Assembly (NCBI GenBank): GCA_021789975.1 | Contig: JAJYIT010000001.1 | Span: 253,740 to 317,739 of the forward strand | DNA: 64,000 bases | DNA from: Bacteroidota bacterium | GTDB taxonomy: Bacteria > Bacteroidota > Ignavibacteria > Kryptoniales > JAKASW01 | Reading direction: 5' to 3' | Notes under the pieces: model-generated | The model's database searches: none | What the model saw: only the letters and a program-made list of their open reading frames with translations | What the model was told of the DNA's origin: nothing | Program-made: the position numbers and the translations under genes | Shown: positions 17,210 through 24,869 of the stretch, piece by piece | Position numbering within the stretch: position 1 is the first letter of the stretch | How the letters are laid out: each line of letters begins with the position of its first letter

Positions 17210-17268
17210 GCGAATGCTTCTCGATTTTAACTCAAGAGTTGTAATTCGATATCAAGTTATGCATTCGC
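17210..17268 (+). repeat. Nested inverted repeats between hemE and hemH
   Basis: Three concentric inverted repeats: GCGAATGC (17210-17217) with GCATTCGC (17261-17268), TCGA (17221-17224) with TCGA (17246-17249), and AACTC (17229-17233) with GAGTT (17236-17240). The outer pair is perfect over eight bases. It lies in the only long gap in the middle of the heme operon, so it could be an RNA element or partial terminator. Function unknown. Confidence 0.45.
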
Positions 17269-17290
17269 AATCAACTTACTGGCATGCCTA

Positions 17291-18268
17291 ATGAAACGGA
17301 CCGGAGTAGTTCTATTTAATCTCGGAGGTCCTCAGTCGCTTGATGATATTGAGGAGTTCCTGTTTAACCTTTTTATGGATCCTTACATAATCGAGATTCC
17401 GCTCCGAGGTGCACCGCGGCGAATGCTTGCACGCTTTATAGCAAAAAGGCGGGCTGAAAAGACAAGACACTACTACGAAGTCATGGGTGGTAAATCTCCG
17501 CAATACGCACTGACGGTGGCTCAGGCGTCTGCGCTTGAACGCAGACTCCGGCAGGAATATGACGTCAGAGTTTACGTCGGCATGAGGTATTTCAAGCCAT
17601 ATATTGAGACCTCGTTCGAGGCGCTTGTAAATGACAGAATTGAAAATGTCGTGCTTCTCCCGCTTTATCCGCACTACTCCAGAACGACGACACTTTCGAG
17701 CTTCGAGGAATGGAATCGCGTGACCTCTGGGAAGACGGCCAAAATGAAAATCGTCACGGTAGAAAGCTATCATAATTTTCCACCTTATGTCGAATCTGTT
17801 GCTGAAAAAATCAAAGGAGCACTGAAGAAATTCCCGGAAGACGTGCGTAACGATGTATACATTCTTTTTAGTGCTCATGGTGTCCCGATTGGCATTATCA
17901 AACGTGGTGATCCATACCAGCGACAAATTGTGGAGACGGTCGATCTTGTGGCGGGTAAATTCAGGAACAGGCACTCGCTCGCATACCAGAGCAGGGTGGG
18001 ACCTGTCAAATGGCTCGGACCTCCTACGCTGAGAGAGATCAAGAGGCTTGCAAGCGAAGGAGTGAAGGATTTGCTGGTAGTTCCCATAAGCTTCGTTAGT
18101 GAACATTCGGAGACGCTCTACGAAGTGAACCACCTCTTCCGCGAAGAGGCCACTACCGCGGGTATTAGACAATTCGAAATGATGCCTGCGCTGAATGATT
18201 CTCCGAAATTTATTGACGCACTGGCTCAACTGGTAAAGGAAAAATTTCAGGAATTTAGAAGACTATGA
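17291..18268 (+). CDS. hemH: Ferrochelatase family protein
   Basis: Ferrochelatases insert ferrous iron into protoporphyrin IX (HemH) or coproporphyrin III (CpfC). The 325-residue protein has the start TGVVLFNLGGPQSLDDIEEF, YYEVMGGKSPQY, VVLLPLYPHYSRTTTLSSFE, the catalytic-histidine segment ILFSAHGVPIGII, the motif YQSRVGPVKWLGPPT, and the second conserved block VVPISFVSEHSETLYEVN. It overlaps hemY by four bases. The hemE-hemH-hemY order is also seen in bacteria using the coproporphyrin route, so the true substrate cannot be fixed from the sequence. Confidence 0.95.
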   Translation: MKRTGVVLFNLGGPQSLDDIEEFLFNLFMDPYIIEIPLRGAPRRMLARFIAKRRAEKTRHYYEVMGGKSPQYALTVAQASALERRLRQEYDVRVYVGMRYFKPYIETSFEALVNDRIENVVLLPLYPHYSRTTTLSSFEEWNRVTSGKTAKMKIVTVESYHNFPPYVESVAEKIKGALKKFPEDVRNDVYILFSAHGVPIGIIKRGDPYQRQIVETVDLVAGKFRNRHSLAYQSRVGPVKWLGPPTLREIKRLASEGVKDLLVVPISFVSEHSETLYEVNHLFREEATTAGIRQFEMMPALNDSPKFIDALAQLVKEKFQEFRRL

Positions 18269-19662
18269 GAGTCGCAGTTATCGGTGCGGGCATCTCGGGT
18301 TTGGCGGCTGCCCACTTTCTCAAGAAAGCTGGTGCCGATGTAATCGTGTTGGAGAAGAAAAACGGACCGGGAGGAACCATCGAGACGAAGGTCCTGGACG
18401 GCTTCCTGGTTGAAAGCGGTCCGAACAGTACCTCCGAGACGAACTTGATAATCGATGAAGTGCTTTCCGATCTTTCCATGCCTGAAGAAAAAGTCTATGC
18501 AGATGAAAGCTCGAAGTTTCGCTTCATACTCCGTGGCGGGAAGCTCCATGCTTTGCCATCGGGTCCCGGCTCGTTCCTTTCGACAAGGCTGTGGACTTGG
18601 GGCGGTAAGATGAGGTTGTTCGCCGAGCCGTTCATCGGGCGGGCTGGCCACGAGGAATCTGTAGCGGATTTCGTGACTCGCCGGCTGGGAAGAGAGTTTC
18701 TCGACTATGCCATAAACCCGTTCGTTGCCGGAGTGTATGCTGGAAACCCGTCGGAACTCAGCGTGAGAGCGGCGTTCCCGAAACTTTATGCCCTTGAAGA
18801 AAAATACGGCGGGCTTCTCAAGGGAACGATCAATGGTGCCCGCGAGAGAAAGAAGAGACCTGACAAGGCACGCGTCTCCGCAAAGCTCTTCGCCTTTCGG
18901 AGTGGCATGGGTATTCTGCCGCGCAGACTTGCGGACTCACTCGGTGATAGGGTGCAGTTCAACGCTTCCACTGAAAGTGTAGCTTATGATGGTACAAAGT
19001 TCAGCGTCAGGGTTTCGACGGGCAGGAAAAGCTCCGACGAGGTTTTCGATAAAGTAGTATTGGCTGTGCCTTCGTATGCGGCTGCGGGAATTGTAAAAGC
19101 TTGGCTACCGGCGCTTTCGAGCGAACTTGCAAAGATAAAGTATCCACCCGTGGCAGTCGCTGTCCTCGGCTACAAAAGGGAACAGGTCGGAATAGACCTG
19201 ACTGGATTCGGTTTCCTCGTCCCTGAAATTGAAAAACGAAGAATCCTCGGAACAATTTGGAGTTCCAGCATTTTCCCGAACCGCGCGCCGGAAGGTTTCG
19301 TCGAGCTGACGACATTCATCGGCGGCTCCCGTCAGCCGAAGCTCGTTTCTCTGAGTGATGATGAAATCAGCAAGATAGCTCACCAAGAGAACGCTTTGCT
19401 GATGAAGATTCAAGGCCTGCCGGTATTCACAGCGGTCACAAAGTGGGAACGTGCCATTCCGCAATACAATATCGGGCATCTTGCCATTCTTGATGCAGTC
19501 AAATACGTTGAAACGCTTCACAAGGGATTGTACTTTTCTAATAACTTCAAAGATGGGATTTCGGTGGCTGATTGTATTGCGAATGGAAAGAAAGTTGCGG
19601 ACAAAATTCTTGAGGAATCCACGGATCATTCCGTGACCGCAACCGAAGGAGGAAATGCCTAA
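18265..19662 (+). CDS. hemY: HemY-type protoporphyrinogen/coproporphyrinogen oxidase
   Basis: An oxygen-dependent FAD enzyme that oxidises a porphyrinogen to the porphyrin. The 465 residues begin with the dinucleotide motif VAVIGAGISGLAAAHFLKKA and GPGGTIETK, continue with VESGPNSTSETN and DYAINPFVAGVYAGNPSELS, and end with the FAD-contacting YFSNNFKDGISVADCIANGK. Symbol hemY is used for the family; whether it acts on protoporphyrinogen or coproporphyrinogen III is open, since no coproporphyrinogen oxidase gene is in the cluster. It overlaps hemH by four bases (ATGA) and ends 77 bases before hemB. Confidence 0.92.
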   Translation: MRVAVIGAGISGLAAAHFLKKAGADVIVLEKKNGPGGTIETKVLDGFLVESGPNSTSETNLIIDEVLSDLSMPEEKVYADESSKFRFILRGGKLHALPSGPGSFLSTRLWTWGGKMRLFAEPFIGRAGHEESVADFVTRRLGREFLDYAINPFVAGVYAGNPSELSVRAAFPKLYALEEKYGGLLKGTINGARERKKRPDKARVSAKLFAFRSGMGILPRRLADSLGDRVQFNASTESVAYDGTKFSVRVSTGRKSSDEVFDKVVLAVPSYAAAGIVKAWLPALSSELAKIKYPPVAVAVLGYKREQVGIDLTGFGFLVPEIEKRRILGTIWSSSIFPNRAPEGFVELTTFIGGSRQPKLVSLSDDEISKIAHQENALLMKIQGLPVFTAVTKWERAIPQYNIGHLAILDAVKYVETLHKGLYFSNNFKDGISVADCIANGKKVADKILEESTDHSVTATEGGNA

Positions 19663-19739
19663 TTGGGAATGAGATGCCAAATTGTTAGATCTGCTTTCAC
19701 GGTATGTGCCATGGCGGCCAAGACAAGGAGCAAAACAAA

Positions 19740-20759
19740 ATGATTAATTTGACAGAATTCAAAAAGACAACCGGTTTCCCAACAGTCCGCATGCGGCGAT
19801 TGCGAATGACGGAAACGATTCGCGAGATGGTACGCGAGACTACGCTTCAACCGTCCGATTTCATTTATCCAATGTTCGTTGTCCCCGGCGGCAAGGTTCG
19901 TCACGAGATAAGCTCGATGCCGAACGTTTACCAGCTTTCGGTTGACGAGCTTGTCCGGGAGTGTGGAAAGGTATACGCCGCAGGTGTGAAGTCGGTGATC
20001 TTATTCGGAATACCTTCGCACAAGGACGAGTATGGCTCGGAGGCATACGACGAGAACGGGGTTGTCCAGCAAGCGATCCGTGAGCTTAAGAAAGAGCTCC
20101 CCGATCTTTTCATAATTACCGATGTGTGCCTTTGCGAGTACACTTCACATGGACATTGCGGGGTCCTGAGGGAGACCGCACCGGGAAAGGCAGAAATTCT
20201 GAATGATGAGACGCTTGAGCTTCTGGCGAAGGAATCACTGACACACGTTCAGGCTGGTGCCGACATGGTTGCTCCCAGCGATATGATGGACGGACGGGTC
20301 GCTGTGATCAGGAGTCTGCTGGATGAAAATGGATTCACATCGACCCCTATTATGAGCTATGCGGCAAAATACGCATCCGGTTTTTACGGCCCGTTCCGCG
20401 AGGCGGCAGAATCGACGCCGAAGTTTGGCGACAGGAAGAGTCACCAGATGGATCCGGCAAACGTCAACGAAGCCGTGCGTGAGGTCGCGCTCGACATCGA
20501 CGAGGGCGCGGACATCGTGATGGTCAAGCCCGCCCTTGCATATCTCGACGTGATTTACAGGGTAAAGACTGAGTTCAAAATGCCGACGGCTGCCTACCAG
20601 GTCAGCGGTGAGTATGCAATGATAAAGGCCGCCGCGCGCAATGGCTGGCTCGATGAACCGAGAATTATGATGGAAACACTGACGGCGATCAAGCGAGCAG
20701 GCGCAGATTTGATTTTGACCTACTACGCGGTTGACGCGGCGAAAGCGTTGAAAGGCTGA
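19740..20759 (+). CDS. hemB: Delta-aminolevulinic acid dehydratase (porphobilinogen synthase)
   Basis: HemB condenses two 5-aminolevulinates into porphobilinogen. Seen: [20 protein letters not shown] near the start, the zinc-site cysteines in [17 protein letters not shown] (a Zn-dependent type), and the two active-site lysines in [17 protein letters not shown] and [15 protein letters not shown]. The start is ATG 19740, supported by AAGGAG at 19725-19730 with a nine-base spacing; an ATG at 19704 is in frame but lacks family sequence. The product has 339 residues. It follows hemY after 77 bases. Confidence 0.97.
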   Translation: MINLTEFKKTTGFPTVRMRRLRMTETIREMVRETTLQPSDFIYPMFVVPGGKVRHEISSMPNVYQLSVDELVRECGKVYAAGVKSVILFGIPSHKDEYGSEAYDENGVVQQAIRELKKELPDLFIITDVCLCEYTSHGHCGVLRETAPGKAEILNDETLELLAKESLTHVQAGADMVAPSDMMDGRVAVIRSLLDENGFTSTPIMSYAAKYASGFYGPFREAAESTPKFGDRKSHQMDPANVNEAVREVALDIDEGADIVMVKPALAYLDVIYRVKTEFKMPTAAYQVSGEYAMIKAAARNGWLDEPRIMMETLTAIKRAGADLILTYYAVDAAKALKG

Positions 20760-20765
20760 TTTGAA

Positions 20766-20798
20766 TAGCCCTGTGCTGGATTGTGGGCTGCAGGGCTA
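20766..20798 (+). promoter_or_regulatory. Inverted repeat between hemB and the epimerase gene
   Basis: TAGCCCTG at 20766-20773 pairs perfectly with CAGGGCTA at 20791-20798 around a 17-base loop. It begins seven bases after the hemB stop and ends 12 bases before the next start. No T-run follows, so it is a processing, stability or attenuation candidate rather than a clear terminator. Confidence 0.35.
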
Positions 20799-20810
20799 AC
20801 AGTTTCATCC

Positions 20811-21794
20811 ATGGAGCGGGTTTTCGTTACAGGGGCGAATGGATTAGTCGGATCTAATCTGTGCCACAGGCTTTCTGAGCTTGGTTATGAAGTCACCGGC
20901 ATGGTGCGCGACAACTCAAATCTCCTTGGGCTTCAAGGCTTCAATGGGAAAGTGATTCATGGAGATATTCTTGACGAGCGGAGCCTGTCGAAATTCATGG
21001 AGGGTTCTGACTTTGTTTTTCACACGGCGGGTCTTGTCAGTTTCGATAACAGGGTGAGAAAAGATCTGTTGAAGGTAAATGTCGACGGGACACGAAACGT
21101 TATGAATGCAGCTATCACAGCCGGTGTTAAGAAAGTGGTACACACAAGCTCGGTTGCAGCGATCGGACTTCCTAGGAGCGGAGCAGTCTGCCGGGAGTCG
21201 GATGAATATGACCGCTTCAAATACAATATAGCCTACGCAGACAGCAAGCATTACGGTGAAGTAGAAGTCAGGAAAGCTGTGGATCGCGGACTTGATGCAG
21301 TGATAGTGAATCCGGCTTCGATAGTCGGACAAAGGGATGTTTACTCTCACTTCGGTGTTCTCCTGAGAATTCTTAAAGGTAAGAGGATTGTGCCTTTTGT
21401 TCCCGGCGGAATGTGTGTGGTAGGTGTCGATGACGTGGTAACGGGTGAGATCGCAGCGCTGAAATCAGGCAGAAGCGGAGAAAGGTATATTCTCGGAAGT
21501 GAAAACCTTTCTTTCAAAGAATTGTTCAGCAGGATTGCGAGAGTGGTCGGCGCAAGGAAACCGAATGTCTTTGTTCCTGTTTGGACAGCTAAGCTGGCAG
21601 CGTCGGCGCTTGAGTTGTTATCCAATATGAACGGCAAACCACCGGTGCTGACGAAGGCTCATGTCGTAAGTGCCACGATACCACATTACTTCACTTCGGA
21701 GAAAGCGAAGCGTGAACTAGGTTATGAGCCGCATCCGGTGGACATGGCGATAAAGAAGGCATACGACTGGCACCTTGAGAACGGGCTGATGTGA
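20811..21794 (+). CDS. NAD(P)-dependent sugar epimerase/dihydroflavonol reductase-like protein
   Basis: An extended short-chain dehydrogenase of 327 residues. The start RVFVTGANGLVGSNLCHRLSE is the Rossmann motif. VFHTAGLVSF, VNVDGTRNVMNAAITAGVKK and TSSVAAIGLPRSG follow, and the active-site Tyr/Lys pair falls in the stretch IAYADSKHYGEVE, where Y and K are separated by three residues. It resembles HpnA-like or 4-reductase-like family members. The substrate cannot be told. I start at ATG 20811; the in-frame extension upstream lies over the intergenic hairpin. Its place among heme genes may be only operon packing. Confidence 0.85.
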   Translation: MERVFVTGANGLVGSNLCHRLSELGYEVTGMVRDNSNLLGLQGFNGKVIHGDILDERSLSKFMEGSDFVFHTAGLVSFDNRVRKDLLKVNVDGTRNVMNAAITAGVKKVVHTSSVAAIGLPRSGAVCRESDEYDRFKYNIAYADSKHYGEVEVRKAVDRGLDAVIVNPASIVGQRDVYSHFGVLLRILKGKRIVPFVPGGMCVVGVDDVVTGEIAALKSGRSGERYILGSENLSFKELFSRIARVVGARKPNVFVPVWTAKLAASALELLSNMNGKPPVLTKAHVVSATIPHYFTSEKAKRELGYEPHPVDMAIKKAYDWHLENGLM

Positions 21795-21908
21795 TGGTGC
21801 CGTCCGAACATCGGGGCGCACACCCAGATACGATCGCGGCTTTGCTTTTTGCGGACCTCGTGTGTACATTTTACAACGAAAGTTAGATCAAGCGACGCGA
21901 ACAAGTCT

Positions 21909-22145
21909 ATGACAGTCAACTGGCATACATATATAGTTTCTGATCCGACAATTCTGTTGGGAAAGCCCGTCGTGAAAGGAACGCGGATCTCCGTGGAGCT
22001 TGTTATCGAGCGACTTTCACATGGTGAGACTTTCGATCAGATCATGGAATCCTATCCAAACCTTTCCAGGGAATCCATCCTTGCCTGTCTTTCCTATGCT
22101 TCGGCGTCGCTCAAGAGTGAAGTGGAGTATCCGCTTTTCTCGTGA
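21909..22145 (+). CDS. DUF433 family protein, antitoxin-like
   Basis: A 78-residue DUF433 protein with the pattern TYIVSDPTILLGKPVVKGTR, then VELVIERLSHGETFDQIMES and NLSRESILACLSYA, which form a small winged-helix-like DNA-binding fold. DUF433 genes are commonly paired with DUF5615 PIN-like genes, as here: its stop overlaps the start of the next gene by four bases. The pairing suggests it neutralises and autoregulates the partner, by analogy with VapB. It lies inside the heme cluster, 114 bases after the epimerase gene. Confidence 0.8.
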   Translation: MTVNWHTYIVSDPTILLGKPVVKGTRISVELVIERLSHGETFDQIMESYPNLSRESILACLSYASASLKSEVEYPLFS

Positions 22146-22495
22146 AATTCGTCCTCGACGAGAGTGTTGACTTTCCAATCGTGAATGCAATCCGCAATTC
22201 TGGCTTTGAGGTTAGGGAAATTGCCCATTCTAATCCTGGCGCACCCGACGAAGAAGTTCTCAGCATCGCTGAGGAAGAGGACGCAATTGTCATTACTTCG
22301 GACAAAGATTTTGGTGAATTATGCATTCGCCGAAAGAAAGGCAGCAAAGGGGTAATTCTTCTTCGTCTGCCGGGGATGAGTAATGAAGACCGTTGTAGTA
22401 TTGTCACACGAATGATCAATATGCACATTAACGAGATTGAGAATTCGTTTTCTGTGGTCACAAAAGACAAAGTGCGGATCAGAAAAAGCCTTTGA
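22142..22495 (+). CDS. DUF5615 PIN-like protein, putative toxin
   Basis: A 117-residue Mut7-C/PIN-like protein. The start KFVLDESVDFPIVNAIRNSG supplies early acidic residues, and IAEEEDAIVITSDKDFGELC contains the second acidic cluster (TSDKDFG) typical of DUF5615. Such proteins are predicted RNases paired with DUF433 antitoxins. The start is GTG 22142, overlapping the DUF433 stop (GTGA). Toxicity is not proven for most members, so the toxin label is inference. Confidence 0.78.
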   Translation: MKFVLDESVDFPIVNAIRNSGFEVREIAHSNPGAPDEEVLSIAEEEDAIVITSDKDFGELCIRRKKGSKGVILLRLPGMSNEDRCSIVTRMINMHINEIENSFSVVTKDKVRIRKSL

Positions 22496-22600
22496 ATGCT
22501 ATGTAATCTATTCCTTCTGCCGTGTAGAATGCCCTTTATTCAAATCCACAGTGCTCTTCACTGGGTCGAGCAGCAAAAACAATCATGAAGGTAGAACTCG

Positions 22601-23899
22601 ATGAAACAACGTAATACCAGCAGAAACTCCAGGCTCTTTTCCGTCGCGAAGAAATATCTTCCCGGCGGCGTAAATTCTCCCGTGAGGGCTTTCAAATCAG
22701 TCGGTCGTGATCCGCTATTCATAGCGAAAGCGAAGGGGGAGTACATTTACGACGTGGATGGCAACAAGTACATCGATTATGTCGGTTCCTGGGGTCCGAT
22801 GATACTCGGACATGCTCACCCGGAAGTTGTCGCGGCGATAAAGAATGCTGCATCAAACGGAACAAGCTTCGGAGGCCCCACCGAGAATGAAGTTGAGATG
22901 GCTAAGCTTGTACGGAAGATGATGCCGTCTGTCGAAGTGGTCAGGATGGTGAATAGCGGGACGGAAGCCACCATGAGTGCTGTGAGACTTGCACGAGCGT
23001 TTACCGGTAGAGAAAAGATAGTGAAGTTTGCCGGCTGCTATCATGGACATTTCGACAGCTTCCTGATAAAGGCAGGATCCGGGGCGACGACATTTGGGAC
23101 GCCCGACTCACCTGGAGTACCGAAGGAACTTGCAGCAAAGACCCTGGTTGCCGAGTTTAATGATATCGCATCGGTTAAGACTTTGTTTGCAGATAATCCG
23201 GGCGAGATCGCGGCGGTCATTACCGAACCGGTTGTCGGCAACATGGGTGTTGTCTTGCCGCGTGATAATTTTCTGACAAGCCTTCTTGAAATTGCGCACG
23301 CCGATGGAGCGCTTCTAATCCTCGACGAAGTAATGACGGGGTTTCGACTCGCTCGCGGCGGTGCACAGGAAATCTATAACATAAAACCGGATCTGACGAC
23401 ATTCGGAAAGATAATCGGTGGGGGTCTTCCAGTCGGTGCTTATGGCGGCAGAGAAGACATCATGAGAATGGTTTCACCGGACGGCCCGGTGTATCAGGCC
23501 GGTACTCTTTCGGGAAACCCGCTGGCGATGGCTGCCGGGCTGACCCAATTGAGAATACTCTACAAACAGAAAAGTGTATACAAGCAACTTGATAGATTGG
23601 GAGCACGCCTCGAAAAAGGGATATTGAAAAACCTTGAAGACCTTGGAATGCAATATCAGCTGAACAGACTCGGATCGATGTTCACGCTCTTTTTTACAGA
23701 GCGGAAGGTGGTCGACTTCAATTCTGCCTTGACGAGCGATACCTCGAAGTTTACGAGATACTTTTCAGAGATGCTGCAACGGGGCATTTATCTTCCTCCT
23801 TCACAGTTCGAAGCAGCATTCATATCATCCTCGCACACCGAGAAAGACATAGACAAAACGGTAGCCGCGAATTATGAGTCACTCAAGGCCACCATTTGA
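22601..23899 (+). CDS. hemL: Glutamate-1-semialdehyde 2,1-aminomutase
   Basis: HemL is a PLP enzyme that converts glutamate-1-semialdehyde to 5-aminolevulinate, the step after HemA. The 432 residues show YLPGGVNSPVRAFKSVG, YIDYVGSWGPMILGHAHPEV, MVNSGTEATMSAVRLARAFT, FAGCYHGHFDSFLIKAGSG, the DEVMTGFR aspartate, and the PLP lysine in TTFGKIIGGGLPVGAYGG. The length is normal. It comes 105 bases after the toxin-like gene and completes the C5 route together with hemA. Confidence 0.97.
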   Translation: MKQRNTSRNSRLFSVAKKYLPGGVNSPVRAFKSVGRDPLFIAKAKGEYIYDVDGNKYIDYVGSWGPMILGHAHPEVVAAIKNAASNGTSFGGPTENEVEMAKLVRKMMPSVEVVRMVNSGTEATMSAVRLARAFTGREKIVKFAGCYHGHFDSFLIKAGSGATTFGTPDSPGVPKELAAKTLVAEFNDIASVKTLFADNPGEIAAVITEPVVGNMGVVLPRDNFLTSLLEIAHADGALLILDEVMTGFRLARGGAQEIYNIKPDLTTFGKIIGGGLPVGAYGGREDIMRMVSPDGPVYQAGTLSGNPLAMAAGLTQLRILYKQKSVYKQLDRLGARLEKGILKNLEDLGMQYQLNRLGSMFTLFFTERKVVDFNSALTSDTSKFTRYFSEMLQRGIYLPPSQFEAAFISSSHTEKDIDKTVAANYESLKATI

Positions 23900-23937
23900 A
23901 ACTGTAAGAACGCAACTTGCATGGAGCCTGTATATCA

Positions 23938-24642
23938 ATGAAACGAACTACAGAAGCACTCATTCTCGGCATGAGCATCATGGTAGCCGCTGCCATATTC
24001 GGGATCTTCTTCTACTCTACCAGATCGTCGATCAAATCGATTGAAGTTGTTGGGGCCGCAACTGGAAGATTTAAGTCCGATGTAGTCAAATGGCGGATTG
24101 CTATCAGCCGACCTGCCACGGCCACGACAATCCGGCAAGCTTATGATCTTCTTAGCGGCGACTTGAAGACCGTCGAAGCCGAGTTGAAAACGGCCGGGAT
24201 CGACAGCAGCGAGATCACAATACAGCCTGTCAACACGCAGTCGGTGTACAAGCCTAACGGCGGGATGGACTACAACATCAACCAGTACATCATCGTTATC
24301 TCTCGCGATATTCCGACAGTATCCGGACTTGCTCTCAACCCGGTCACACTTGTCTCCAAAGGAGTCATCGTTCAGTCGTCGGCACTTGGGTACTATTTTT
24401 CAAAATTGGCGGAGATAAAACAGAACCTTCTTTCCGATGCGACGAAAGATGCGATGAAGCGGGCCGATGCCATTGCCGCCAACAGCGGGATGAAAGTCGG
24501 TCATCTTCTGAATGCCCGTGCAGGAGTCTTTCAGATAACCGAGCCGTACTCCACGCAAGTCAGCAGTTACGGAATCTACAATACCTCGACACTTGAGAAA
24601 GACATAACCGTGACGGTTCATTGCACTTTCAGTCTGGACTAA
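23938..24642 (+). CDS. SIMPL-domain (DUF541) exported protein
   Basis: A 234-residue protein with an N-terminal membrane or signal segment (about 8-28, LILGMSIMVAAAIFGIFFYS) followed by a SIMPL domain: VVGAATGRFKSDVVKWRIAI, VEAELKTAGIDSSEITIQPV, the middle YNINQYIIVISRD, and DAMKRADAIAANSGMKVGHL. The family is periplasmic or surface-located and poorly understood, with links to oxidative stress and surface structure. The start is ATG 23938; the gap to hemL is 38 bases, so it may be co-transcribed with the heme genes. Confidence 0.85.
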   Translation: MKRTTEALILGMSIMVAAAIFGIFFYSTRSSIKSIEVVGAATGRFKSDVVKWRIAISRPATATTIRQAYDLLSGDLKTVEAELKTAGIDSSEITIQPVNTQSVYKPNGGMDYNINQYIIVISRDIPTVSGLALNPVTLVSKGVIVQSSALGYYFSKLAEIKQNLLSDATKDAMKRADAIAANSGMKVGHLLNARAGVFQITEPYSTQVSSYGIYNTSTLEKDITVTVHCTFSLD

Positions 24643-24869
24643 CTACGGCACTTTCTCTGCATTCTTGAGCGTCCTTATTCAACATCGGGGGACGTCCCCG
24701 AAACATTGGTCTCCCATATCCGCACAGTTGCCGTTGTTCAATCTGCGGAACCCGTCTGCCCTGCCTCCGGCAAGTAGATTCCAATTGAGCACATACCACT
24801 CCCTCCGGTAAGAGTAGCAAATTCTGAAGAATCCAGCTAAATTCCTGCTGAACTAAGTCCGGAAAACAA

